Shown: positions 23,344 to 34,200 of the stretch, one piece after another
Numbering within the stretch: the first letter of the stretch is position 1
Layout: each line of letters starts with the position of its first letter
Assembly: GCA_004297445.1 (NCBI GenBank)
Contig: SCUK01000009.1
Coordinates: forward strand, 1 to 64,000
Length of the DNA: 64,000 bases
Direction: 5' to 3'
DNA from: Anaerolineae bacterium
GTDB taxonomy: Bacteria; Chloroflexota; Anaerolineae; Anaerolineales; UBA11579
Position numbers and translations under genes: made by a program
The notes under the pieces: model-generated
Told to the model about the DNA's origin: nothing
What the model saw: the letters and a program-made list of their open reading frames with translations, nothing else
Database searches by the model: none

Positions 23344-25515
23344 TTATTTCTTCGCCGCGGCCGCCTCGGATTCCTGCATCACCGGCAGGTAAAGCTGTTG
23401 GGTGTAATCCTTCACCATCCGTTTCATGCTGAAGCGCGGGGCCAGGGTGCGCAGGCATTCCTTCACCATCCCCACCCACTTCACCGGCATCTTGTCGCCT
23501 GGGCGCTGGTCGTAATACAGCGGGATGATTTCGTTCTCCAGCGTGGCGTACAGGCTCGCGGCGTCTTCCTTGTCCTGCAGGGCATGGTCGTCGTAGTCCT
23601 TATCTTCGCCAATCGCCCAGCCGTTCTGGCCGTTGTAGCCTTCGCGCCACCAACCATCCAGGATGGAAAAGTTAAGCACGCCGTTGAGCGCGGCTTTCTC
23701 GCCGCTGGTGCCGCTGGCCTCGTTGGGGCGGCGCGGGGTGTTGAGCCACACGTCCACGCCCTGCACCAGGTAGCGGGCGATGTTCATGTCGTAGTCTTCC
23801 AGGAATACCAGCCGCCCGCCGTTCTCCGCCTGCTTCACCTTGCGGTACACCTCTTGAATCAGCAGTTTACCCGGTTCATCGGCGGGGTGAGACTTGCCGG
23901 CGAAGATGATTTGCACCGGCCGGTTTGGTTGGTTGATGAGTTTGAGGATGCGTTCCACATCGCTCAACACCAGACCGGCGCGCTTGTAGGTGGCAAAGCG
24001 GCGCGCAAAGCCGATGGTGAGGGCGTAGGGGTCCAGCAGGGTGCCGGCGGCCACCACCTGCACCGGGTGCACGCCGTCGTGCCGCCACTGGTCGCGGGCG
24101 CGCTCGCGCATGTAGGCCACCAGTTTGCGCTTGAGGTGCTTGCGCACTTCCCACAGCTCTTCATCCGGGATGCCGCCGACGTGTTCCCAGATGTCCGGGT
24201 CGTCGGTGCACTCGTACCAGTCAGCGGGGAGGTAGGTGTTGAACAGCTCCCGCATGCGGCGCGCCAGCCACGTGCCGCTGTGGATGCCGTTGGTGATGTG
24301 TGTGATGGGCACGTCCTCGGCGCGCTTGGCGGGGTAGAGGAACTGCCACATCTTGCGCGCCACCTGGCCGTGCAATTCGCTCACGCCGTTGGCATAGGCG
24401 CTCATGCGCAGGGCCAGCACCGGCATGCTGAAGCTCTCGCCCCACGAAAGGCTGCGGCGAGCGACATCCATGAATTGCTCGCGGCTGAGGCCGAGTTCCG
24501 GCCACAGGTGCGAGAAGTATTTGTCCATCAGCCACAGCGGGAATTCGTCGTTCCCGGCCGGGACGGGGGTATGCGTGGTGAACAGGGTGGCCTTGCGCAC
24601 TTCTTCCACGGCATCGGCAAACGCTCGCCCGGCGGCCACGCGCTCGCGGCAGCGCTCCAGCGAGAGGAACGCCGAGTGTCCTTCATTCATGTGCCACACG
24701 CTGGGGTTGTAGCCCAGCATGCGCAGGGCGCGCACGCCGCCCACGCCCAGGATCACCTCCTGGCTGATGCGCAGGTCGAGGTCACTGCTGTACAGGCGGG
24801 CGGTGAGCAGGCGGTCGGCCTCGCTGTTGCCGTCCACGTTGGTGTCCAGCAGGTAGAGCGGGGCGCGGCCCACCCGCACTTCCCAAATACGGGCATGTAC
24901 TTCGCGGCCGGGCAGTTCCACGCTCACAGTAAGCGGGCGGTCTTCTTCATCCAGTAGCGGCAACACCGGCAGGTCTTCAAACTTGAGCGCCACCTGGTGG
25001 GCTTCCTGCCAGCCGTCTTCGGTGATGTGCTGGCTGAAGTAGCCCTGCGTATAGAGGAAGCCGATAGCGACGAACGGCAGGCCGAGGTCGGAGGCTTCCT
25101 TGACGTGGTCGCCGGAGAGCACGCCGAGGCCGCCGGCATAGATGGGCAGGGTTTCATGCAGGCCAAACTCTGACGAGAAATAAGCAATGGGGTTGTTGAT
25201 GAGGCCGGGGTGGTTGTGGCGGAACCAGGTGGTATCGGCGGCCATATAAGCATCGAACAGCACCAGGGTGTGGTCGTAGAATTCGGTGTACCACTTGTCG
25301 TGCGTGACGGCGTTGAGGCGCGCCCGCGCCGCCTGCCGCAGGAATTTGATGGGGTTGTGGTAGGTTTCTTCCCACAGGTGCGGGTCAATGTATTCAAACA
25401 GGCGCTGGGTTTCTTTTTCCCAGGTCCACCACAGGTTGTAGGCCAGTTCGCCGAGGCGGGCGATGCGCTCTGGCAGATTGAAGTGATTGGGCATTTCACT
25501 GCGAAAGGCTTGCAT
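23344..25515 (-). CDS. glgP: Alpha-glucan (glycogen) phosphorylase, DUF3417 type
   Basis: 723 aa, GT35 family. Releases glucose-1-phosphate from glycogen or maltodextrin with a pyridoxal phosphate cofactor. The N-terminal DUF3417 domain (about 1-115, with NLWWTWEKETQRLFEYID) marks the shorter TM1168-like class. YFSSEFGLHETLPIYAGGLGVLSGDH follows, and ASGTSGEKAALNG holds the PLP lysine (Lys607); the usual Met before that lysine is Glu here. The start follows a weak GAGGAA. It is monocistronic, with no other glycogen gene in the window. Confidence 0.95.
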   Translation of the reverse strand: MQAFRSEMPNHFNLPERIARLGELAYNLWWTWEKETQRLFEYIDPHLWEETYHNPIKFLRQAARARLNAVTHDKWYTEFYDHTLVLFDAYMAADTTWFRHNHPGLINNPIAYFSSEFGLHETLPIYAGGLGVLSGDHVKEASDLGLPFVAIGFLYTQGYFSQHITEDGWQEAHQVALKFEDLPVLPLLDEEDRPLTVSVELPGREVHARIWEVRVGRAPLYLLDTNVDGNSEADRLLTARLYSSDLDLRISQEVILGVGGVRALRMLGYNPSVWHMNEGHSAFLSLERCRERVAAGRAFADAVEEVRKATLFTTHTPVPAGNDEFPLWLMDKYFSHLWPELGLSREQFMDVARRSLSWGESFSMPVLALRMSAYANGVSELHGQVARKMWQFLYPAKRAEDVPITHITNGIHSGTWLARRMRELFNTYLPADWYECTDDPDIWEHVGGIPDEELWEVRKHLKRKLVAYMRERARDQWRHDGVHPVQVVAAGTLLDPYALTIGFARRFATYKRAGLVLSDVERILKLINQPNRPVQIIFAGKSHPADEPGKLLIQEVYRKVKQAENGGRLVFLEDYDMNIARYLVQGVDVWLNTPRRPNEASGTSGEKAALNGVLNFSILDGWWREGYNGQNGWAIGEDKDYDDHALQDKEDAASLYATLENEIIPLYYDQRPGDKMPVKWVGMVKECLRTLAPRFSMKRMVKDYTQQLYLPVMQESEAAAAKK

Positions 25516-25616
25516 GCATGTTCCTCAAGAGTGGGTTGTTCAGACTACGAGGGAGAATCTTACCACCGCTTGCCGGGCATTTAGTTGCATGCGGGCCGTA
25601 TGTTGGGCAGAAATGC

Positions 25617-25644
25617 TTGTCTTTCATTCAGGGTTCGCTATAAT
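25617..25644 (+). promoter_or_regulatory. Promoter of the MNT/HEPN module, leaderless
   Basis: TTGTCT (25617-25622), a 16-nt spacer and a perfect TATAAT (25639-25644) end 6 nt before the ATG of the MNT gene. Transcription would begin at the start codon itself. Confidence 0.65.
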
Positions 25645-25650
25645 CAGGGT

Positions 25651-25941
25651 ATGGCAGTTGATCGATTTCTGGATTCCACTCGCAAAGATATCCTTGCGAT
25701 TGCGGCCAAACACGGCGCAACGCGTATTCGTGTGTTTGGTTCAAGGACCCGCGGCGAAGCAACACCGACCAGCGACATTGATTTTCTGGTGGATCTGGAG
25801 CCGGGCCGCACGCTGCTGGACCTGGGTGGGCTGTTGATGGATTTGCAGGACCTGCTGAACATGCCCGTGGATGTCGTGACGCCCAACTCGCTAAATATCC
25901 GCTTCCGCCAGCAGGTGCTGGATGAGGCCGAGACCCTATGA
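25651..25941 (+). CDS. MNT-type nucleotidyltransferase antitoxin (MntA-like)
   Basis: 96 aa minimal nucleotidyltransferase. The GS motif is in VFGSRTRGEATPTSDIDFLVDL (Gly30-Ser31), with metal-binding Asp42 and Asp44, and a later Asp in MPVDVVT. In HepT/MntA pairs the MNT protein neutralises the HEPN toxin by adding AMP to a tyrosine. It overlaps the HEPN gene by 4 nt (ATGA), the usual coupling for this module. The start is fixed by the -10 element 6 nt upstream. Confidence 0.88.
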   Translation: MAVDRFLDSTRKDILAIAAKHGATRIRVFGSRTRGEATPTSDIDFLVDLEPGRTLLDLGGLLMDLQDLLNMPVDVVTPNSLNIRFRQQVLDEAETL

Positions 25942-26273
25942 GGGATGACCGGGGTCGACTGGAAGACATCCTTCTGGCAATTGATAAGATTGAGCGAGCC
26001 GTGGGTGGGAAGAGCCAACAAGATTTTGACCAGGATGAGATGCTTCAAGTTTGGTCGATCTATCATCTTCAGATAATCGGGGAGGCTGTGAGCCGCCTGA
26101 GTGAAGATTTCTTGAAGCGCACGCCGGACGCACCCTGGCGCAAAGCCATTGGCATGCGACACATATTGGTGCACCAATATTTCGGCATCGACAAGGACAT
26201 TGTTTGGGGAGTGATTGAACAGGAATTGCAGCCGCTGAAAACCGTCGTGAGCAAGGCACTTTCAGAAATCTAG
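25938..26273 (+). CDS. HEPN domain RNase toxin (HepT-like, DUF86)
   Basis: 111 aa all-helical HEPN protein. The catalytic RX4HXY motif is intact: Arg74, His79 and Tyr81 in MRHILVHQYFG. The tyrosine is the residue AMPylated by MntA in characterised pairs. It is expected to be a metal-independent RNase toxin. Such modules act in plasmid or prophage maintenance and phage defence; no phage genes are near here. Confidence 0.9.
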   Translation: MRDDRGRLEDILLAIDKIERAVGGKSQQDFDQDEMLQVWSIYHLQIIGEAVSRLSEDFLKRTPDAPWRKAIGMRHILVHQYFGIDKDIVWGVIEQELQPLKTVVSKALSEI

Positions 26274-26379
26274 GGAAGTGTTGAGGTAGGCCAGAGGGGG
26301 ATGCTCTCAATAAGTGCTGCCATCTTTGACCATCCAGCAGTTATCTTTCCTCCCCGCGCCCCCGTTCCCCCTCGCGGGT

Positions 26380-26385
26380 TATAAT
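26380..26385 (+). promoter_or_regulatory. -10 element (TATAAT) of the dnaG-sigA operon
   Basis: TATAAT lies 41 nt before the dnaG ATG; no convincing -35. The rest of 26274-26426 holds nothing else recognised. Confidence 0.45.
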
Positions 26386-26426
26386 TCGTACCAATCCCGC
26401 CGTCTCAGGTGGGAATTGGGCAACGC

Positions 26427-28361
26427 ATGAGTTCCATCGAAGAAATCAAGGCCCGCCTCGATATCCTGGACGTGGTTTCCGAGACCGTCCAACTGAAGCG
26501 CTCGGGCAAGTCCTACACCGGATTTTGCCCGTTCCATGCCAACACGCGCACGCCCTCCTTTGTGGTCTGGCCGGACAGCGGCGTGTGGAAATGCTTCGGG
26601 GCGTGCAACGAGGGCGGCGACATCTTCAAATTCGTGATGAAGCGCGACGGCCTGGACTTTGCCGACGCGTTGAAGGCGCTGGCCGAAAAAGCGGGGGTGA
26701 CGCTGCGGCCGCCCACCGCCTTTGAAGAAGCCCAGCGCGAAGAACACGAAGCCATGCGCGGCCTGCTGGAAGAGGCCGTTTCCTTCTACCGCAAACACCT
26801 GCGCCAGCCGGCCGGCAAAGCCGCGCTGGACTACCTGCACGGCCGCGGCCTCACCGACGAGACCATCGCCCTGTTCGAACTGGGCTACGCCCCGGCGGGC
26901 TGGGATAACCTCCTCAAGTACTTCACTGAACAGGGGCGCACCGAGCAGGAATTGCTGGAAGCCGGCCTGCTCTCCGAGCGCGACAAGGGCGGCGTGTATG
27001 ACCGCTTCCGCCACCGCATCATGTTCCCGATTCGCGACGAGCGCGGCCGCATGGCGGGCTTCGGGGCGCGCGCCCTCAACCCGGATGACGTGCCCAAGTA
27101 CCTCAACTCGCCGCAAACGCCGGTGTTCGACAAAAGCGCCCTGCTCTATGGGCTGGACAAGGCGCGCAAACCCATCCGCGAGAAAGACCAGGTGGTCATC
27201 GTGGAAGGCTACATGGATGTCATCGCCCCGGTGCAGGCGGGCTTTACCAACCTCGTCTCACCGATGGGCACCGCCCTCACCGAAGCGCAGTTGAAACTGC
27301 TCAAACGCCTCACGCGCCGCATGGTGTTGGCGCTGGACGCCGACGCCGCCGGCGCTAATGCCACCCTGCGCGGCCTCAATGTGGCCCGCAACACGCTGGA
27401 CCGCGAGGCCGACCCGACCTTCAACGCCCGCGGGCTGGTGAGTTTCGAGGGCCGCCTGCAGGCCGATATCCGCGTGACGACCCTGCCGGATGGCCAGGAC
27501 CCGGACGAGGTGGTGCAGAAAGACCGGGCGCAGTGGGAAGCGCTGATTGCCGCCGCCAAGCCGGTGGTGGAGCATGTGATGGAAACGCTGGCCGCCGGGC
27601 AGAACCTGGACGACGCCAAAATCAAAACCGACATCGCCGCGCAGGTGATGCCGCTGATACGTGATGTGCCCAGCGCCATCGAGCGCGACACCTACATCCA
27701 GAAACTGGCGCGGCTCATCCGCGTGGATGAACGCACCCTGATGCAGGAAGCGGGGATGCGCGCCACCGGCCAACGCCCGCCAGTAAAGCGGCAACCGGCG
27801 CAGCGCGGGGCCAGCGCGCCCGCCGTCGAGGAACGGTCCCCGGCCAGCGCCGCCGCCAACTCCATCGCCAAACTGGAAGGCCACATCCTGAGTGTGATAT
27901 TGCGCCAGCCGGAACTGCTGTACAAAATCGACCGTGCCCTGCAGGAGTCCGGGCTCACCCGCATCGCCGCCCAGGACTTCCAGCTCACCAATCACCAGGT
28001 CACGTTTGGCCTGGCGCTGGAAAGCCTGGAGCAGGACCACACCGAACCGTTGAACTTCGCCATGGAGAATCTCCCCCTGCCGCTGTTCGACATGGTCGAC
28101 GACTTTCTCGAAGACTCAGAAGACCTGGACCCCGCCGCCGACCGCGTGCTGGAAGACCTGCTGCGCGCCATCCTGCAGTTGCGCCTGAAACACCTGCGCC
28201 AGTCCAGCGACCAGCTGCGCTTCCTGCAGGAAGCGGCCCACGAACTGGGCGACCTCAAAGCGACGCAGTACGCCCAGACCCTGCTGCAAATCACCCGCAA
28301 TCTGGATCTGATCAACCGGGCGCTTGGGCGCTTCGGAAACGTTTCTATCGCGATACACTAG
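26427..28361 (+). CDS. dnaG: DNA primase
   Basis: 644 aa. Makes RNA primers at the replication fork. The N-terminal zinc domain has CPFH at about 36-39 and then CFGAC, the catalytic N-domain follows, and the TOPRIM core shows EGYMDVIAPVQAGF (catalytic Glu) and ALDADAAG (DxD). A Pro/Ala-rich linker near 450-480 leads to the helicase-binding C-terminal domain. The start at MSSIEEIK is the family start; no strong ribosome site is visible. sigA begins 9 nt after the stop, so the classical macromolecular synthesis operon (minus rpsU) is present. Confidence 0.97.
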   Translation: MSSIEEIKARLDILDVVSETVQLKRSGKSYTGFCPFHANTRTPSFVVWPDSGVWKCFGACNEGGDIFKFVMKRDGLDFADALKALAEKAGVTLRPPTAFEEAQREEHEAMRGLLEEAVSFYRKHLRQPAGKAALDYLHGRGLTDETIALFELGYAPAGWDNLLKYFTEQGRTEQELLEAGLLSERDKGGVYDRFRHRIMFPIRDERGRMAGFGARALNPDDVPKYLNSPQTPVFDKSALLYGLDKARKPIREKDQVVIVEGYMDVIAPVQAGFTNLVSPMGTALTEAQLKLLKRLTRRMVLALDADAAGANATLRGLNVARNTLDREADPTFNARGLVSFEGRLQADIRVTTLPDGQDPDEVVQKDRAQWEALIAAAKPVVEHVMETLAAGQNLDDAKIKTDIAAQVMPLIRDVPSAIERDTYIQKLARLIRVDERTLMQEAGMRATGQRPPVKRQPAQRGASAPAVEERSPASAAANSIAKLEGHILSVILRQPELLYKIDRALQESGLTRIAAQDFQLTNHQVTFGLALESLEQDHTEPLNFAMENLPLPLFDMVDDFLEDSEDLDPAADRVLEDLLRAILQLRLKHLRQSSDQLRFLQEAAHELGDLKATQYAQTLLQITRNLDLINRALGRFGNVSIAIH

Positions 28362-28370
28362 CAGGACACC

Positions 28371-29957
28371 ATGGCCCGGAAACGCACTGACGAACCCGAA
28401 GACCTCCCGATTGAAGACGATGACGTCCTCGATGAAGTGATTGACGCGGAAGACGACCTCATCGAACTGGAAGACGACGAATTGGACGTCATCGAACCGT
28501 CCGAGGATGAACTGGTCGAAGTGGCGGTAGACCTGGAAGACGAGGTGGACGGCGAGGACGAGGAGGGGCCGTACATCGAAATCCCGGTGGAGTACGGCGA
28601 CGACCTGATGCGCCTGTACCTCAAGGAAATCGGCCGGGTGGACCTGCTGGATGTGGACCACGAATTCTGGCTTGCCACCCAGGTGGAAGGCATCAAGCGG
28701 CTGGAACGCGTGCGGCGCGCCCACACCAAGGGCCGGCGCGCCGAAGTGCATCCCGCCGAGGTGTACAAGGCGCTGTACGACGAAATCCTCGTCTCATGGA
28801 AAGCGGTGCAGACCGGCGCAAAGAAGGCCCGGCGCAAAGCCCCGGACCTGCGCGAGACGCTGGCCGAAGCTCAGCAATTGCAGGCCACCTGGGATTTGCG
28901 GCGCAAGTCTTACCTGCGCGATTACCTGAACAACGGGTTGTGGTCGCACAGCGATAACTGGGACTCGGTGGCCAAGGCGGCCTTCCGCCTGTTCACTGCC
29001 TGTTACCTGCTGCCGCCCATCACCTCCGAAAAACTCCTGGCCTCTTTGGAAAAGAACAAGGAATTGCCGGCCAAGCGCGCCTTCTCGCGCTACCTGCCGG
29101 ATGACGGCCAACTGGAACGCTTCATTCAGGGTGTGCGCGCCCGGTCGGATGAAGCGCAGGAGGCCATCATCAGCGCCAACCTGCGGCTGGTGGTCAGCAT
29201 CGCCAAGCGCTTCGTGGGGCGCGGCTCCACGTTTGAAGATTTGATTCAGGAAGGCAACATCGGCCTGCTGCGCGCCGTCCACAAGTTCGACGTGACCCGC
29301 GGCTTTAAGTTCAGCACCTACGCCACCTGGTGGATTCGCCAGGCCATCACCCGCAGCATCGCCGACCAGGCGCGCACCATCCGCATCCCTGTGCACCTGC
29401 TTGAATCCATCCAGCGCCTCATGCGCACCCAGCGCCAACTGACGCAGTCTCTCGGGCGCGAGCCGAGCCGCGAGGAACTGGCGCTCGAAGCCGGTTTCCT
29501 CGAACCCGAAGACACCCTCGCCATTCGCAAGGCCCTGGAAAAAAACCGCGAACTGACCGGCGACCTCCGCCGCAAGTGGGACAAGGCCACCGCCAAAGTG
29601 GAGCAAACCCTGCGCACCGCCGAGGAGCCGATGTCTCTGGAAAGCCCGGTGGGCAGCGGGGACAACAGCCAGTTGGGCGACTTCATTGAAGATGACGATG
29701 CGCTGGAGCCGATGGATGCCGCCGCGCGTGAGATGCTGCGCGAGCAGGTGCAGAACGCCCTGGCAGCTCTCACCGACCGCGAGCGCGAGGTGTTGGAACT
29801 GCGCTACGGCCTGTTGGATGGCAAGGACCACACCCTGGAAGAAGTGGGGCAGTATTTCAAGGTTACGCGCGAGCGCATCCGCCAGATAGAAGCCAAGGCC
29901 CTGCGCAAACTGCGCCATCCCACTCGCAGCCGGGATTTGCGGGATTATCTAGGCTAG
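28371..29957 (+). CDS. sigA: Primary sigma factor (RpoD/SigA)
   Basis: 528 aa. A very acidic N-terminal region (about 1-65) precedes region 1.2 ([17 protein letters not shown]). A long non-conserved segment follows, then region 2 ([48 protein letters not shown]), region 3, and region 4 with the helix-turn-helix [17 protein letters not shown]. It directs core RNA polymerase to the TTGACA/TATAAT promoters, which fits the elements seen here. It is co-transcribed with dnaG. Confidence 0.97.
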   Translation: MARKRTDEPEDLPIEDDDVLDEVIDAEDDLIELEDDELDVIEPSEDELVEVAVDLEDEVDGEDEEGPYIEIPVEYGDDLMRLYLKEIGRVDLLDVDHEFWLATQVEGIKRLERVRRAHTKGRRAEVHPAEVYKALYDEILVSWKAVQTGAKKARRKAPDLRETLAEAQQLQATWDLRRKSYLRDYLNNGLWSHSDNWDSVAKAAFRLFTACYLLPPITSEKLLASLEKNKELPAKRAFSRYLPDDGQLERFIQGVRARSDEAQEAIISANLRLVVSIAKRFVGRGSTFEDLIQEGNIGLLRAVHKFDVTRGFKFSTYATWWIRQAITRSIADQARTIRIPVHLLESIQRLMRTQRQLTQSLGREPSREELALEAGFLEPEDTLAIRKALEKNRELTGDLRRKWDKATAKVEQTLRTAEEPMSLESPVGSGDNSQLGDFIEDDDALEPMDAAAREMLREQVQNALAALTDREREVLELRYGLLDGKDHTLEEVGQYFKVTRERIRQIEAKALRKLRHPTRSRDLRDYLG

Positions 29958-30022
29958 TGAATTTGGGAAGAATCTAAGTTCAACGAGTCAAAACAAACAG
30001 TATTCGGGAGTTAGGCGGATTA

Positions 30023-31072
30023 GTGAGGCTATTTAGATACAACGAGACGGTTGGGGTTGTAACAGCTTTGAATCCTTTAGAAGATGTAATCGATTGGATT
30101 ACGGGACTTAGAAGTACCGGCTATACCTCAGATTTACTAAGAACAACCCATGGGTTTACAGATAACGCTAGGATTAAGACAGTTGCATCTCAGATTGCCA
30201 CAACTGCGGGAAATTCGGTAGGATTATTTGAACAAGCATATTCTGGGCCACCAGAAGTCTCTTTCTTACCACTGTATTATGCTCTTCTCAATCTCTCAAA
30301 AGTCAGTATATTGGCATCAGGATTCGATGTAGAACTTGCTCGCCAAAAGCGACATGGATCGAGTTATGACCCTGCGAGAAAGTCTAGCAGAGATCTAATT
30401 AATGAGAAGTTCGAAATCTGGCCAAGTGGCGTCTTTCCATTATTTGTCAGAGCGATTACAGGTAGGATAATTCCAAGAAGATTTACCATATCAAACTCGG
30501 AGATTTATCCTTTTGTTCCAGGCATTGGTCATGAATTTGGCCATGCCTATGAAATGCCCCCTATTCTTCAAGGAATTTCAATCGAGCTCAGAATTAATGC
30601 CAACAAAATGTATTGCCTTTTCGCTGTCTTGGCTGAAAGTAGTCACCCCAATGCCCTAAATCTAAGGAGTCACAGAGTATTACGGGGATTTGAGAGTATC
30701 GAAAGAAAACGAAACGAGTTTCAATCTCGGCTTGTTTTGCCCTCAACGATTCCCGAAGACGAAGCAATGCTGCAATTAGCAAGAGACTTTCCCAGGTATC
30801 TGCTCTACCAAGATACCAATATCTTAGGTGAGTTAATTACGGCTACACCTATTTCTTCTAAGAGAGAATTGTTTCCTCCAGAAGCTTATATCTGGCTTGC
30901 CTTCTTCCATTTGTCTAGTGTCGTGCGATATAAGCCGGAATTTCTCGAACAATTAATGGACTCGAAGACGTGGCCTACACTTCTCGCCCTCACAAAACAC
31001 TCGGTTTTGGAATTTATAGTCATGTTCTGGTCATTCATTCGTAGGGCTAATTATCACATTATTGTTAGATAG
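30023..31072 (+). CDS. YaaC-like family protein, AT-rich and probably acquired
   Basis: 349 aa, GTG start not firmly supported (GGGAG lies 12 nt upstream). Its composition differs strongly from both neighbours: AT-rich, with many AGA, ATA and TTA codons that are rare elsewhere in the window. The segment FLPLYYALLNLSKVSIL, a later HGSSYDPARKSSRDLINEKFEI, and FIVMFWSFIRRANYHIIVR resemble YaaC-like proteins of unknown function, which often occur in mobile or defence-related islands. No catalytic motif, signal peptide or mobility gene was found. The flanking 29958-30022 and 31073-31215 are similarly AT-rich. Confidence 0.7.
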   Translation: MRLFRYNETVGVVTALNPLEDVIDWITGLRSTGYTSDLLRTTHGFTDNARIKTVASQIATTAGNSVGLFEQAYSGPPEVSFLPLYYALLNLSKVSILASGFDVELARQKRHGSSYDPARKSSRDLINEKFEIWPSGVFPLFVRAITGRIIPRRFTISNSEIYPFVPGIGHEFGHAYEMPPILQGISIELRINANKMYCLFAVLAESSHPNALNLRSHRVLRGFESIERKRNEFQSRLVLPSTIPEDEAMLQLARDFPRYLLYQDTNILGELITATPISSKRELFPPEAYIWLAFFHLSSVVRYKPEFLEQLMDSKTWPTLLALTKHSVLEFIVMFWSFIRRANYHIIVR

Positions 31073-31215
31073 ATTAGGCAGGTGTGCAGCCCAGTCTGCA
31101 TAATCTGATTCCTTAGAGCAATTTGGGAGGAATGAGAGTCTGGAAATTGAACCTTACGATAGAAAAATCTAATTGAATTCAATCCAAGATTAATGCCTTG
31201 TAGCGGCAAATTCCT

Positions 31216-34200
31216 CTACCCCAATTCCTCATTCACCAACCCCAGCAGGTAATTCGCCTCAATCCGCGTCAGCAGGTCGCGGGCGTTTTCCAGCCATTCG
31301 CGCCGGCGCGGGTCGGTGGCGGGCAGGGCGCGCGCCAGGTGGTAGAAGGCGGCGGCCTGTTCGCGCGGCATGTTCTTCTGCCCGGCCAGCGTGGCCGCCC
31401 GCGCCATTGCCTTGGCGGCCCCCTCCTTCTTGCTCTGCACCCCCAGCAGGCGGCCGCGTGATAACTCATACGAAGGCATGGCGGACGAGTACACCCGTCC
31501 CACGCCCTTGATCGCTTTGATGCCGCGGCTGATCCAGTCCATCAGTTCGGCGCGGTCGCCGTGGCCGCGTTCCAGCAGCGTCAGCAGTGTATCGTTGGCC
31601 GGGCCGAGACCCACCATGGCGGCGTAGTCCACCGTGCTGATGCCGCCCATGCGTTCAATTGCAGTCTTGGCCTGTTCGGCGGCGAGATCCAGTTCGCCCA
31701 TTTGTAGGTTGGCGTGCGCCTGCATCGCCGCGGTGGAGGAGAGGATAATGGGCACCGCAAGGTCCGGGTAGCGGCTCATTAAGCCTTCAATTTCGCTCAA
31801 TTTGCTGGCGGCGGCGGCCGGGTTGCCGCGAATTAAATCGTAGTAGGTCTTCCAGTGCATCGACCAGGTGAGGTGCAGCGGGTTGTTGCTTTGCGTGGCG
31901 GTTTCATACAGCAGCGAGGCGTATTCGTCGCCGCGCTCCGGCCGGCCGGAGAGGTAGGCGTTGAGGGTCAGGAAAGACAGGCTCTCGGCGGCCTGGCGGT
32001 CGTCGTTCAGTTCCTTGCAATAGCCATAGGCCGGCTCCAACAGGTCGTCCACCAGGTCCCATTGGGCTTCGCCGCTCTGGCTGGCCGCAATTGCAATGGC
32101 GGAACTGATGAACAGGTCCGGCCGGTTGAACCGGGCCAGCAGTTGCATCGCCCGCTGGCTGTAATCGCGCGCCAGGTTGCGCAAGGGCACAAAACTGGCG
32201 ACCACGCTCATCTGCGCATAGGCATAGGCCAGTTCAGCCGATTCACCGGCGCGCTCCGCCAGGTTCAGGTAGCTCAACGCGGTGAGCACCGATTCAATCT
32301 GGGCGTTGGTGAGGTAATACGGAATGCCCATTTCGGCAAACGTGAGCGCGGCTTCCATCAGCTGCGCCCGCTGGGCTTCAGTCTGGTTGCGCGGCTGCCA
32401 CAAGCGGCGTGGCAGCGTCTCATGGATGATCTGCCGCCCGAGCCGCCGCAGCAGGATGAGCATCGTGCCGGCGATGCCCTTCGGAATAGGTCGCCCCTGC
32501 AGGGCGAGGGCCGTCTTGTAGTGGTCGAGGCTTTCGGTCAGCCGCGCCAGCGCCAGGCTGGCCTGCGCCATGCGGCGGTGCCATTTCACCTGGCGCATCG
32601 CCGGCACATGCAGGGTCTTGTTCAGCCGGATGGCCTGCTTGAGGAATTCCAGCGCTTCTTCGTTGGCGTAGTTCCGCACGGATTGTTCCGCCGCCAGTTC
32701 CAGGTAATCCAGCGCTTTCGCCGCCAGGGCGGTATCCAGTTCGTCGGCGGTGGCGGCGCGTTCGTAGTGATACGCCAGCAGCGGGTAATATGGGGAGAGG
32801 TCGGCGGCGTAGGTGGATTCCAGCCAGCGCGCCAGGTCCTGGTGCAGTTGGCGGCGCTGGCCGAACAGCATCAGCCCGTAAGCGACTTCATGCGTGACGG
32901 CATGCTTGAACAGGTAAGACAGTTCCGGTTCCATCGCCAGCAGGGTGGTGAAAGACAACTGGCGCAGGGTGGTCAGGTAATGGTTGAGGTTGGGCTTGTC
33001 ATTCTCGATGGGGTAGATGGCTTCCAGCGCCCGCACCAGGAACTCGCGCCCGATGACGCTGGCGACCTTTAACGCCAGTTTCTCCGAAGGCGGCAGGCGG
33101 TCAATTCTGCTCGTGACGATGCCCTGCAGCGTGTCCGGCAGGGACAGCGAGTCGAGTTGTTCGGCGGTGGCCATGCGGCACTGGCCGCTTTCCACCACCA
33201 CCAGCCCGGTGTCCCGCAGGGCGTACAGCAACTCCTCGCTGTAGAAGGGGTGCCCGGCGGCCTTGCTCCAGATGAGGTTAACAAGTTGGGCCGGAATTTG
33301 CTGCGCCCCCAGCCGCTGGCGGATGAGCGCCGCCACGTTTTCCTGGGTGAAGGATTCGAGGTCCAGCAGGGTGGTGTTCGGCGCGGCCAGCAGGGCGGCC
33401 AGTTCTTCCGGCGTGTCCTCTTCGGCGATGGGCCGGCTGGAGAGTACCAGCAGCAAATGCTCAATGCTGCGGCTGACGCGTCCGGCCAACGCCCACGAAG
33501 CCGAGTCGAACCATTGCAGGTCATCGAACACCAGCAGCAATGGGTGTTCCTCGGCGCGCTGCGCCAGCAGGTCGGTCATGATTTCGAGGATATTGTTCCC
33601 GCGCACTTCGGCGCTCATGGCGCTGGTGAGGTCGTTATCTGGCAGGTCGATGGGCAGCAGGATGTTGAGCAGCGGCGCCATCAGCAGGTACTGGGGGTGG
33701 GTGCGTTCCAGGTACTTGAGCACCTGCGCCTGGTGCACGTCGCGCTGGGCAGTGCCCTGCAGTTCGGGCAATACGTTCAGTTCGAATACCTGGCGGAAGA
33801 TTTCGCGCCAGGCATGGAACGGGCTGTTGCGGTCGATGGCGTCCAGCGTGCCGTAGTACGAAGTGAGCTTGAGGCTCTTGGACTGGCGGAAGAGGTCTTC
33901 CAGCAGGCGCGATTTGCCGATGCCGGCCTCGCCACGGATGATGATGGTGCGGGCCGACTGGCCGCGCTGCAGGGTTTGCAGCGCATCCGCCAGCAGGGTG
34001 CGTTCCTTGTCGCGGCCAATCATCTCGCTGGCAGCGCGCACGGTGTCGGTGCGCTCAACCAGCGGGTGGAACACCGCCACCTTGTCGGCTTTGCCCTTCA
34101 CGTGCTGTTCGGGCAGGATTTCGAACTCGGCCTGGTCTTTGGCGGCCTCGTAGGTAGCGCGGTCCACCAGGATGGGCACGCCGTGCGTTTTCTTCAATTC

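Noticed and set aside
31073-31215. Short 14-codon open frame with GGAGGA near 31131
   Set aside because: The ribosome-site-like sequence directly abuts the ATG, leaving no spacing, and the peptide shows no conserved feature.
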